Below, in pieces: positions 17,185-25,704 of a DNA stretch of 64,000 bases. A model generated the notes under the pieces. It was not told where the DNA came from. It ran no database searches and saw only the letters and a list, made by a program, of their open reading frames with translations. The translations under genes were made by a program, and so were the position numbers. Numbering within the stretch: position 1 is the stretch's first letter; each line of letters opens with the position of its first letter. The stretch is from Syntrophales bacterium (GTDB taxonomy: Bacteria; Desulfobacterota; Syntrophia; Syntrophales; UBA5619): the NCBI GenBank assembly GCA_023229765.1, contig JALNYO010000002.1, positions 1 through 64,000 on the forward strand. The letters are read 5' to 3'.

Positions 17185-17304
17185 CTATGATGGCGACCAT
17201 ATTGATTATAAGTTCTGGCTAAGGATCATCATGATTAGTGAATGCCTTTGGCATAGGATTATTATCTGGTTTAAGAGCAATACCATAGAAAGGAGGATAT
17301 AAGG

Positions 17305-18321
17305 ATGCGCGAATCAAAAGTAAATGTATTATCATTCCTTCCCGCTTTAGGTTTTCCTGTGCCGGAAGAAGTTTTCCAGAAGATAGGCAAGGTTAGTCCC
17401 AGAATAAATTCTGTGAATGCCAGCACCTTATCCGATTCTGCATCAAACGGAGACTCAAAAGCTCAAAAGAAGCTGGACGTCCTTATGGCTGAGGCTGAAG
17501 TCATCTTTGGCTTCCCTCTCCCCGGGGGAGGAATTCCGTTAAAGAATATCACCGTCAGCGCTCCCAAATTGAAGTGGGTGCAGTGCGCCATGTCCGGGGT
17601 GGATGCGTTTGGTTTCCCGGAATTCAAAAATAGCGATATTTTGCTGACCAACTCCAGCGGCATGCATGGAGTCCAGGTAGGCGAGACCGCCTTGATGCAC
17701 ATAATCAACATGGCTAAAAATGGTCCAAAAGTTTACCGCGGTATGGCGGCGCACAAGTGGGACCCATTTATCCCCATCATCCTGGAAAAGAAAACAGTCG
17801 GCCTGATCGGTCTCGGCCCCATCGGGAAATATATCGCCAAATTATGCAAAAGCTTTGGAATGAGAGTAATTGCGGTAGAGGTCAACCCAAAGGTCAAATG
17901 CCGCTATTGCGATACTATCTTTCCCGGCAATAAAATGCTTGAAGTTCTCGGCCAGGCTGATTTCGTTGTTGACTGCCTGCCTCTAATACCTCCAACCGCC
18001 AAAATATTCGGTCTCAGGCAGTTCGAAGCCATGAAACCAACAGCGTTTTTTATTAACATAGGACGTGGCGGCACTGTTGACCATGACGCACTATTTAAAG
18101 CTCTCCAGAGCAAAGAAATTGCCGGGGCTGGCCTGGATGCTCTGGATACTGAACCGTTGCCCTCGACCAGCAAACTTTGGGAGCTTCCCAATGTTACCGT
18201 TACCCCGCACATCGGCGGGAGGAGAGAGGACTACAATATATTGGCCATTGACTTGTTTGTTAAGAACCTGAACCGTTATGTTAACAGGAAGAAACTGTTG
18301 AACATTATCAGTAAGATTTGA
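17305..18321 (+). CDS. D-isomer-specific 2-hydroxyacid dehydrogenase family protein
   Basis: The 338-residue protein has an NAD-binding Rossmann motif GLIGLGPIGKYIAK (about 163-176), followed by the catalytic set: Arg in NIGRGGTVD, Glu in LDALDTEPLP and His in VTPHIGG. It would reduce a 2-oxo acid, or oxidise a D-2-hydroxy acid, with NAD(H) in the cytoplasm. A CXXC pair (VKCRYCDT, about 199-204) after the Rossmann motif is unusual for the family. It is the first gene after the sigma-54 promoter and is preceded by GGAGG. The substrate is unknown; the operon context suggests an organic acid taken up by the TctABC system. Confidence 0.88.
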   Translation: MRESKVNVLSFLPALGFPVPEEVFQKIGKVSPRINSVNASTLSDSASNGDSKAQKKLDVLMAEAEVIFGFPLPGGGIPLKNITVSAPKLKWVQCAMSGVDAFGFPEFKNSDILLTNSSGMHGVQVGETALMHIINMAKNGPKVYRGMAAHKWDPFIPIILEKKTVGLIGLGPIGKYIAKLCKSFGMRVIAVEVNPKVKCRYCDTIFPGNKMLEVLGQADFVVDCLPLIPPTAKIFGLRQFEAMKPTAFFINIGRGGTVDHDALFKALQSKEIAGAGLDALDTEPLPSTSKLWELPNVTVTPHIGGRREDYNILAIDLFVKNLNRYVNRKKLLNIISKI

Positions 18322-18408
18322 TTTTTTATTTGATGAGACATTGCTTGCGTCTCTTCTTAAGATGTCGGCGGGTATCCGGGTAAAAGTAAGCTGTGAGGTG
18401 ATTTTGTA

Positions 18409-21084
18409 ATGAATATTATCGAGAAAGACAGAAAACGCTATAGGGAGTTCTTCGGAAAAAGGGATGCGCAAAAGGATTACTGGGTTCACACTATTTGCTC
18501 CGGATGTTATGGTGAATGTGCGGTAAGGGTAAGAGTGCTTGATGGCAAGCCTGTTGCAGTTGAGGGGGTGCCGGAGAGCGACCGCGGCGCCAGGGGCGGA
18601 ATTTGCGCGAAGGGCGTGACTTCGCTTATGGATTTGTATAGCCCCGACAGAATTCTCTATCCCTTAAAGAGGACGAATCCCAGGAAAGGGCTTCACGAAG
18701 ACCCGGGTTGGCAGAGGATCTCCTGGGAAGAAGCAATGGATATAGTTGTTGAAAAACTTAAGGACGTTCGTCAGAAGGACCCCAGGGAAGCCTTCTTCGG
18801 CATGACCCCCGGCCCGACGGGTGGTACGAGGGCGACGATAAACTTCTTGCGCTTAATGACGGCTTGCGGCGGGACCCATGTCTCCGGCGGTCCCAGCGTC
18901 ATGTGCGGCGCAAGCGCGCATCACGTAGGAGCTTTGCATTATGCCGCCTGGGATATAATTCCTGACTATGATTATTGTAATTATGTGCTTCGGTGCGGTG
19001 GCAATGAAGGATGGGGGGGCGGTCGCAACGGCAGCGCCACCATCAGGCAGGGGGCGCAAGCGCGGGAGAGGGGTATGAAAATGAAAGTCATGGACCCCCA
19101 AGGTTTTACAGTTGCCTCCAAAGGAGAAGAATGGATTCCCATTTTACCGGCAACCGACATAGCGGTCTTTTTGGTGATAGCCAATCTGATTGTGAACGAG
19201 ATAGGCGTTTACGATGTGGACTACATACGGCACAAAACCAACGGACCATATCTGACAGGTCCCGACCGCCTTTTCGTAAGGGACAGTAGAGAAAACAAGC
19301 CTCTCCTCTTCGATGAAGCGGACGGCAAGGTAAAAGCCTATGATGACCCCAGCCTGACCAGACCGGCATTAGATGGGAAATATACCGTTGAGGGAGTCGA
19401 GTGCCAACCTGTTTTTGCCCTTATAAAAGAACACTTGAAACAATATAAACCAGAATGGGCTTCTGAGGTAAGCACTGTCCCTGCCAACACCATAAGACGT
19501 TTGGCGAGAGAACTTGTGGAAGAGGCGAAGATAGGAAGCACCATTAAAATCAAGGGTGTGGAAGTTCCTTACCGGCCAGCCTGCGTGGTTGGGTACAAAG
19601 GACTGCAAACCCATCAGAATTCTCATCACCAGTACAGTGCGATGCACTTTATAAACGCCTTGCTCGGCAACCAGGATGTTTGCGGAGGCATTCTCGGGTC
19701 AGGCACAGCAAGAAGTCTTGGGTATCCGGAGACGGGGGGGTTCACCTTTTCTCCATACGGAGGTTTTGAGGGAATGCTGACGTGCGGAGCTTGGGTTATC
19801 GGATGGTCGGTATGGCCGCCCCGCAAGTCTGGCGGTCCCGGGACCAAAATGAACTTTATGGATGTTCTCACTCACTCAGGATCAAACATTTATCCCTTGG
19901 GCGAGGATTGGGAAGAATTGTGGCGGAATGCCGGAGGAACGTTTTTCCCGAAATTTTACATGGTTTATGGTGCAAATATAGTAATGAACATGGTCAGACC
20001 TGAAGCGGCGGAAAAATTTCTCAAAAAAATTCCCTTTATGGCTGCCTTTCAACCATTTCACAACGAAACCACCGAGGGATTCTGCGACATCGTTTTACCT
20101 GAGTCTCATTATCTCGAAACCCTTGACCTTGCGGCTTCATTTGGCGTTACCTATAACTATCCTATAGGAATGGATAAATGGAGTTTTCATGTCCGTATGC
20201 CTGTTGTCGAGCCCAAAGGCGAGACAAGGAACCTGATGGACGTTATGCACGATCTTGCCGATAGGGTAGGGGTAAGAGATGAATACAATAAGCAACTGGA
20301 TGAGCTTTACACCTTCCGGAATGCGAGACAGGCCGGAAAGAACATCGAAATACCGCATATTCTTGGGCCGGGAGACAGGCCCGCAAACATAGAGTTTATG
20401 GATAAAGCGCTGAAGTATCACTTTGGCGCCGAGCGGGGGCTGGAGTGGTTCAGGGACAATGATTTTATGACCTGGGACAAAAAGCCCGAAGAAGCTTATT
20501 GGCGCTGGTTTGTTAATGCCCGCATCCCTCTCTACTATGAGACGATTGAGGCGGATTGTGAGGAAACGATCAGAAAGTCTGAGAAAATCGGGTTCCGTTT
20601 TGACCGGGAGTATTTTACAGGAATGACAACATACCAACCATCGGTGATTTACACCGAAGTGCCTTCCGGTTCTGAATATGACCTCTTTGTTATCTCACAA
20701 AGGGATTCGTTGATGACCTACCGATTTTCGGCGCAAAATCCTTTCATCAATGACGCTGCTTCGAGAAACCCTTATACCTACAATGTTGTCCTGAACTCGA
20801 AAACGGGAAAGAAAAAAGGAATAAAGGAAGGCGATCGGGTCACTCTGGAAAATCGTTGGGGAGACAAAGTAACGGGAACGGTCAAGCTTTCCGAACTGGT
20901 CCATCCGCAGGTATTGGCGGCGGTGGGATTAGGCGGTTGGGCCAAAGGTAGGCCCATTGCTATGGGCAAAGGAATAAACCCGAATGCGCTTCTCAGGCAG
21001 GATCAGAAGCGCTTTGATCCCCTGTCCGGCGCATCTGAACCAGCCGTAAGAGTAAAGGTTTACAAAGAAGAGAGAGTGGGGTGA
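18409..21084 (+). CDS. Molybdopterin oxidoreductase catalytic subunit (DMSO reductase family)
   Basis: The 891-residue protein binds an N-terminal [4Fe-4S] cluster through Cys30, Cys33, Cys37 and Cys66 (CSGCYGEC and GGICAKG) and two pterin guanine dinucleotides. Cys166 in GPSVMCGASAHH is placed where PsrA/PhsA/ArrA-type enzymes carry their metal-ligating Cys. The C-terminal pterin-binding domain (about 760-890) contains SQRDSLMTYRFSAQNPF. There is no twin-arginine signal, so the enzyme should be cytoplasmic, unlike most polysulfide, thiosulfate and arsenate reductases. The next genes give the FeS and membrane subunits. It could be a reductase, a hydratase or a transhydroxylase; the substrate is not determined. 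Confidence 0.9.
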   Translation: MNIIEKDRKRYREFFGKRDAQKDYWVHTICSGCYGECAVRVRVLDGKPVAVEGVPESDRGARGGICAKGVTSLMDLYSPDRILYPLKRTNPRKGLHEDPGWQRISWEEAMDIVVEKLKDVRQKDPREAFFGMTPGPTGGTRATINFLRLMTACGGTHVSGGPSVMCGASAHHVGALHYAAWDIIPDYDYCNYVLRCGGNEGWGGGRNGSATIRQGAQARERGMKMKVMDPQGFTVASKGEEWIPILPATDIAVFLVIANLIVNEIGVYDVDYIRHKTNGPYLTGPDRLFVRDSRENKPLLFDEADGKVKAYDDPSLTRPALDGKYTVEGVECQPVFALIKEHLKQYKPEWASEVSTVPANTIRRLARELVEEAKIGSTIKIKGVEVPYRPACVVGYKGLQTHQNSHHQYSAMHFINALLGNQDVCGGILGSGTARSLGYPETGGFTFSPYGGFEGMLTCGAWVIGWSVWPPRKSGGPGTKMNFMDVLTHSGSNIYPLGEDWEELWRNAGGTFFPKFYMVYGANIVMNMVRPEAAEKFLKKIPFMAAFQPFHNETTEGFCDIVLPESHYLETLDLAASFGVTYNYPIGMDKWSFHVRMPVVEPKGETRNLMDVMHDLADRVGVRDEYNKQLDELYTFRNARQAGKNIEIPHILGPGDRPANIEFMDKALKYHFGAERGLEWFRDNDFMTWDKKPEEAYWRWFVNARIPLYYETIEADCEETIRKSEKIGFRFDREYFTGMTTYQPSVIYTEVPSGSEYDLFVISQRDSLMTYRFSAQNPFINDAASRNPYTYNVVLNSKTGKKKGIKEGDRVTLENRWGDKVTGTVKLSELVHPQVLAAVGLGGWAKGRPIAMGKGINPNALLRQDQKRFDPLSGASEPAVRVKVYKEERVG

Positions 21085-21085
21085 G

Positions 21086-21739
21086 ATGATCATGAGATGG
21101 GGTATGATAATAAATTTGGCAAAATGCGTGGGCTGCAATAGTTGTGTCGTCAAATGCGCTCAGGAGCATTTTCTGCCTTCCGGGGTTTTGTGGGGGAAAT
21201 TGCTCATTGGTGAAAGCGGTTCCTTCCCGACGGCAATAAAACACGTGTATCCGGTTCTCTGCAATCACTGCAAAGAGCCAAAGTGCGCTGAAGTCTGCCC
21301 GACAGGGGCAACGCAGAAACGCGAGGATGGGGTAATCTATATTGATGCCGATCAGTGTGTGGGTTGCCGCGCCTGCGTAATGGCCTGTCCTTATCAGGTA
21401 CGCACTTTCCATGCAAAACGGAAGGAACATTATCCGGGCCAGGGGTTTACCGAATTCGAGGAGATGGGACAGAAACTCTATCCTCTTGAGCTTGGGACAG
21501 TTGTAAAATGCAATTTCTGCATGGAGAGAATCGATAGCGGTCTTAAGCGCGGATTGAAACCGGGCGTCGATCGGGATGCAACTCCGGCATGTGTCATCAC
21601 GTGCCCTGCACATGCGCGGTACTTTGGCGATCTCGACGACGAGAACAGTGAAATTTCCGCATTAATGCGGAAGTGGCGTCCGGCCCAGTTGCATGCCGAA
21701 TTCGGCACGGACCCGTCGGTATATTACGTAACAGGCTGA
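21086..21739 (+). CDS. Four-cluster [4Fe-4S] ferredoxin subunit (PsrB/DmsB-like)
   Basis: The 217-residue electron-transfer subunit has four Cys groups: CVGCNSCVVKC, CNHCKEPKCAEVCP, CVGCRACVMACP, and a last set split between CNFC and CVITCP. This is the pattern of NrfC/PsrB/DmsB proteins that wire a molybdopterin subunit to a membrane quinone subunit. It has no signal peptide, consistent with a cytoplasmic complex. It starts 1 bp after the catalytic subunit stop codon, so the two are coupled. ATG at 21092 is an alternative start. Confidence 0.93.
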   Translation: MIMRWGMIINLAKCVGCNSCVVKCAQEHFLPSGVLWGKLLIGESGSFPTAIKHVYPVLCNHCKEPKCAEVCPTGATQKREDGVIYIDADQCVGCRACVMACPYQVRTFHAKRKEHYPGQGFTEFEEMGQKLYPLELGTVVKCNFCMERIDSGLKRGLKPGVDRDATPACVITCPAHARYFGDLDDENSEISALMRKWRPAQLHAEFGTDPSVYYVTG

Positions 21740-21860
21740 GGCTTTTGTAAGCAGCATTACGGCAACATCAGAGGTTCAGAGGAACTGGCTTTCGGAAGTT
21801 CCTCTTTGAGAGACCGCCCCACAGGGCGAGAGTCGCAACTGACTGAATAAGGAGAAAAGA

Positions 21861-22766
21861 ATGATCCAGAGCAGGCTCTATGAATTTATGGTTTCCTATA
21901 CTCCACAGACAGAGTGGATCGATAAAGGCGGAGTAAAACTTTGGCTTGCGTTCTTCTTTATCGAGCTGGGAGCCGGGATGTTTTTTATCGCTTCATTATT
22001 CGACAACATTGTGGCCATGACCGTCGGATGGATTTTTTGTGAGGTGCTGGGCGGAGGGCTTCACCTGCTCTATCTTGGCAAACCCTTTCGCTTCTGGAGG
22101 ATGGCGTTATCTTCGGGTTGGAAGACCTCGTGGATTTCCCGGGGGATCATGTTCGTCAGTTTGTTCTTTGTACTTGGGGCCATACACATAATTTTGCTCA
22201 AATCGGGAGTCCGCGTCACCGGTTTCCTGATAGCGGCGGATATATTCGCTTTTCTAACCGTTATCTACGGCGGATTCGCGATGAACTATGTTAATGGCAT
22301 CTCACTGTGGAACACAGCTCTTCTGCCGGTCCTATACGGAGTAAGCGGCCTCTGGGGAGGGGCGGAGTTGACATTGGGTATTGCCCTGACTACCGGAGCT
22401 GTTGAGATAGGCCCCGCCATAGAGGAATGGATTCGCATATTGCTCGTAGGGTACCTGTTTTTAATCCCTGTATATCTTATCAGCGTGAGGTACACGTCCA
22501 AGCTGGGTCAAGTTACGATCAGGCATATGGTATTCGGGAAATGGTCGCCGATTTTTTGGGGTGTGGTTGTTGCGCTGGGAATGGTTATCCCCACCATTTC
22601 GGTTATCGTTAGCTTGGCGGTCGGCATCGAAGGCGGCAGCATGGCATTGCTTTATGCCGCAGTTCTTTCCGGATTAATCGGCGATCTTGCGATGCGCTAC
22701 CTTTTATTGAAGTGCGGACTATACAGTCCGCTTGTTCCAACCCGCGATTATAGCGAAAATAAATAG
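21861..22766 (+). CDS. NrfD/PsrC-type membrane subunit
   Basis: The 301-residue protein is very hydrophobic, with about eight membrane helices, and matches the NrfD/PsrC family that anchors molybdopterin complexes and exchanges electrons with menaquinone. The family-typical first helix region WLAFFFIELGAGMFFIASL and the LGKPFRFWRM motif are visible. It follows the ferredoxin gene after 121 bp and has an AAGGAGA site before ATG 21861. With the two preceding subunits it forms a predicted ABC complex whose catalytic part faces the cytoplasm. Confidence 0.88.
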   Translation: MIQSRLYEFMVSYTPQTEWIDKGGVKLWLAFFFIELGAGMFFIASLFDNIVAMTVGWIFCEVLGGGLHLLYLGKPFRFWRMALSSGWKTSWISRGIMFVSLFFVLGAIHIILLKSGVRVTGFLIAADIFAFLTVIYGGFAMNYVNGISLWNTALLPVLYGVSGLWGGAELTLGIALTTGAVEIGPAIEEWIRILLVGYLFLIPVYLISVRYTSKLGQVTIRHMVFGKWSPIFWGVVVALGMVIPTISVIVSLAVGIEGGSMALLYAAVLSGLIGDLAMRYLLLKCGLYSPLVPTRDYSENK

Positions 22767-22880
22767 CCGTTGGTAACAGGGTTTGACGGATTTTGAGTCA
22801 CTCTGAAAAAGGGAAACAACATTACAGAGATTGTCTGGGGGAATATTTATTTTTCTAAGGTATTGAAAGGAGAAGACTAA

Positions 22881-24074
22881 ATGGCATATGATCAGAAAGA
22901 AATAATGACGATGTCGGCATCCGACGGAGAACTCCAAAGGCGGTGGAAGGCTGTGCGGGCTGAGATGGAAGCGCAGAAGATCGATGTGCTTGTCATGCAG
23001 AACCAGAACCAATGGCTGGGTGGTTATGTCCAGTGGTTTACCGAAATACCTGCGCGTAATTCCTATCCGATTACCGTCATCTTTCCTTTGAATGACTTGA
23101 TGACCACCATCACGAGCGGCGGCAGGCCGCCGAGTGATTTCGGCCCGCCCGCATGGACTTTACGAGGAGTAGGCTCAAGGCTTACCGCGCCATACTTTCC
23201 GAGTCTTGCTTACAGCGGCGCCTATGATGCGGAGTTGGCCGTTTCGGCAATAAAGGCGCGGAAGGATGGCACTGTCGGACTTGTAAATACAGCTCAGATG
23301 ACGGGCATGTTTTATGGATACCTGTTAAAGAATCTTCCCGGTGTCAAATTTGTCGATGCTACGGACTTGGTAGATGGAATCAAGGCAGTAAAGAGTGAAG
23401 AAGAGATTGGGTTCCTTATGAAGACGATTGCCATTCAGGATGCTGCGCTTGAGTATGCCCTGACAGTGATAAAACCCGGCAGGAGAGATTTCGAGATCAT
23501 TGGCGACATCGTCCACAAGGTCAACTCTTTGGGAAGCGAGGAACAACTGATCATCGGCGGCTCAGCGCCATACGGAGTGCCAGCTGTTCCACAAAAGCGC
23601 CATTTTCAAAACAGAATGGTGCGAGAGGGCGATCAGTTCACGCTGATGATTGAAGTAAATGGTCCGGGCGGAATGTACGGAGAAATGGGTCGTTGTTTTT
23701 TTGTGGGCGATGTGCCGAATGACCTCTACGATGCGCACGAGCTTCTAAAGGAAACACAGCTAAACACGGTAAAGCTCCTGAAACCGGGCGCGGCTCCCAA
23801 GGACATCTGGGATGCGAATAATGAATTCCTTGTGAGCAAGGGCATGCCGACGGAAACAAGACTCTATTCGCACGGTCAGGGCTATGATCTTGTCGAACGA
23901 CCTGCCATCAGAGACGATGAACCCATGAAGCTGAAGTCGAACATGAATATCGTGGTACATCCAACTGTTGCTTCGAATAGATATTGGCTCTCAATATGGG
24001 ACAACTGGCTGATTGGGCCTGATGGTCCTGGCGAGCGTCTCCACAAGACTCCTCAAACAATTTTTTCTGTATAG
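22881..24074 (+). CDS. M24/creatinase-like protein lacking metal ligands
   Basis: The 397-residue protein has the two-domain creatinase/prolidase layout: an N-terminal domain (about 15-165) and a C-terminal pita-bread domain (about 175-390). In metallo-M24 enzymes two Asp, one His and two Glu bind metals. Here the first Asp positions read IEVNGPGGMYGEMGR, and a Glu position is replaced in NIVVHPTV, while the catalytic-type His remains in LYSHGQGYD. That pattern resembles creatinase, a metal-independent amidinohydrolase, more than a peptidase. Within the operon it may hydrolyse a C-N bond of the imported substrate. An AAAGGAG site precedes ATG 22881. Confidence 0.8.
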   Translation: MAYDQKEIMTMSASDGELQRRWKAVRAEMEAQKIDVLVMQNQNQWLGGYVQWFTEIPARNSYPITVIFPLNDLMTTITSGGRPPSDFGPPAWTLRGVGSRLTAPYFPSLAYSGAYDAELAVSAIKARKDGTVGLVNTAQMTGMFYGYLLKNLPGVKFVDATDLVDGIKAVKSEEEIGFLMKTIAIQDAALEYALTVIKPGRRDFEIIGDIVHKVNSLGSEEQLIIGGSAPYGVPAVPQKRHFQNRMVREGDQFTLMIEVNGPGGMYGEMGRCFFVGDVPNDLYDAHELLKETQLNTVKLLKPGAAPKDIWDANNEFLVSKGMPTETRLYSHGQGYDLVERPAIRDDEPMKLKSNMNIVVHPTVASNRYWLSIWDNWLIGPDGPGERLHKTPQTIFSV

Positions 24075-24257
24075 GCTGATTGTGCTGAGGGGTATGCGGA
24101 AACGGTTGAAATGCAACTACACATTGGGGAGGCGGCCATAGTCCGATGACCTTGTCTTTCTAATTACCTGAATGGGCTGTCAAGGGCGTGCTTGATAACA
24201 GGAAGCAAATCGCACGCAAGGCATTAACTTTATCTATTAAAAAAAGGGAGGCGTATT

Positions 24258-25244
24258 ATGGGAGCACAAAAGCACAAAGCGTGGTTGGGGGCTATAGCTC
24301 TGGGGTTTCTGATGTTGACAATGACGGCAAGCTCTTCATGGAGCCAGTCGGCTTTTCCGACAAAGCCGATCAATATCCTCGTAAGTTATGCGGCGGGCGG
24401 AGTGGTGGATACGACGACAAGGGCGCTTTGCGTCGAAGCGGAAAAAATCCTGGGTCAGCCCCTTATCATTACCAATAACGGGGCTGCCGGGGCCACAGTT
24501 GCAGCCGGCATCGTTGCGAAGGAAAAGCCGGACGGATATCACCTCCTTTCGACCGCGTCGGCCCCTTTCACGAGGATCCCCCACATCAGACATGTGCAGT
24601 TCGACCGCAATGATTTTATTCCGATCATGCAGCACGCGAGAACGGCGAGCGGCCTCGTGGTGCTTGCCGATTCACCATTCAAGACGGTCAAAGACCTTGT
24701 TGAATTCGCGCGGAAAAATCCTGGGAAGGTGACATACAGTACGCTGGGGATAGGCTCCGCTATGCACATGTCCATGTTGTATATCGCCAAACAGGAAGGT
24801 ATTACATGGACCCACGTGCCTTATAACGGAAGTATGCCAACTGTGACCGCGCTTCTTGGCGGTCATGTGACCGCTGCGTCCTCGAGCACGGAATGGAAGC
24901 CATTCGTCCAGGAAGGGCGGTTACGGCTCCTTGCGACTCACGATCTCAAACGAAACAGGAATTTCCCCAACGTACCGACACTGAAGGAGCTCGGCTACGA
25001 TTTCTACAATGATTCTACATTCTTAATCCTTGCCCCGAAAGGTACGCCTACGGACATTGTCAAAAAACTCGAAGACGCATTCCATAAAGCATATAATAGT
25101 CAGGCGTATCAGGATACACTGACAAGGATTGATCACACGCCTGCCTACCTGAACTCGGAAGATACGAGGGAATTCCTGGATGCGGCATACAAGCTTAATG
25201 GCAAATGGGTAAACGATCTGAAGATACCAAAGGAGAAAAAATGA
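24258..25244 (+). CDS. tctC: Tripartite tricarboxylate transporter solute-binding protein (TctC/Bug family)
   Basis: The 328-residue periplasmic binding protein has a Sec signal peptide (about residues 1-30, ending near SWSQSA). The mature protein begins FPTKPINILVSYAAGGVVDT, the conserved Bug-family start with the ligand-contacting loop. NNGAAGATVAAG and the AHxPYxG-type segment WTHVPYNGSMP are present. It captures a carboxylate and delivers it to TctBA. Bug proteins are often specific for one aromatic or di/tricarboxylate, so this gene sits at the entry of the operon's pathway. A GGGAGG site precedes ATG 24258. Confidence 0.93.
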   Translation: MGAQKHKAWLGAIALGFLMLTMTASSSWSQSAFPTKPINILVSYAAGGVVDTTTRALCVEAEKILGQPLIITNNGAAGATVAAGIVAKEKPDGYHLLSTASAPFTRIPHIRHVQFDRNDFIPIMQHARTASGLVVLADSPFKTVKDLVEFARKNPGKVTYSTLGIGSAMHMSMLYIAKQEGITWTHVPYNGSMPTVTALLGGHVTAASSSTEWKPFVQEGRLRLLATHDLKRNRNFPNVPTLKELGYDFYNDSTFLILAPKGTPTDIVKKLEDAFHKAYNSQAYQDTLTRIDHTPAYLNSEDTREFLDAAYKLNGKWVNDLKIPKEKK

Positions 25245-25693
25245 ATGATGACGTGATAGGGAACCTTTTCTGGTTTTTTATTGGTGTTGTCGTTTCTGTA
25301 GCCTCATTTAATCTCGGGATCGGCAGCTTCAGTGAACCGGGCATGGGGTTCATGCCATTCGGTGCTGCAGTCCTCCTCAGCATTCTCGCTCTCATCTCCT
25401 TTTTGCAGACTGCAGCAAAAAGGAATAAGGCTCACAGCCCTTCCATGTTTCGCGTGATTGGCTCGAGGAAGGTGTTTTTCGTTTTTGCAGGCCTTGTGAT
25501 CTATGCTCAGGCGATCCCACTTGCGGGTTACAACATCAGTACGTTTTTGCTGATGACATTCCTCTTCTGGATCGTTGAACCACAGAAGATCGGGAAGGTG
25601 GCTATTTGGGCATTGCTTGCGACGGTGATTACCTATTATGTCTTTTCCAAGTGGCTGAATTGTCAGTTTCCCATAGGACCCTTGGGATTTTAA
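25241..25693 (+). CDS. tctB: Tripartite tricarboxylate transporter small membrane subunit (TctB)
   Basis: The 150-residue protein has four predicted membrane helices and the size of TctB. The start is placed at ATG 25241, which overlaps the tctC stop codon by 4 bp (ATGA) and follows AAGGAG; a longer frame from 25205 has no such support. The C-terminal WLNCQFPIGPLGF is close to the usual TctB ending. It forms the permease with TctA. Confidence 0.9.
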   Translation: MNDDVIGNLFWFFIGVVVSVASFNLGIGSFSEPGMGFMPFGAAVLLSILALISFLQTAAKRNKAHSPSMFRVIGSRKVFFVFAGLVIYAQAIPLAGYNISTFLLMTFLFWIVEPQKIGKVAIWALLATVITYYVFSKWLNCQFPIGPLGF

Positions 25694-25704
25694 GGATTTG
25701 AATT

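Larger units (their letters stand above)
17005..17304. promoter_or_regulatory. Divergent regulatory region of the sigma-54 operon
   Basis: This 300-bp AT-rich region holds a palindrome (17067-17086), a near-perfect sigma-54 promoter (17169-17184) and a strong GAAAGGAGG ribosome binding site at about 17289-17297 for the first operon gene. The arrangement of enhancer, about 85 bp of spacer, promoter and about 110 nt leader is typical of activator-controlled sigma-54 promoters. Confidence 0.75.
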
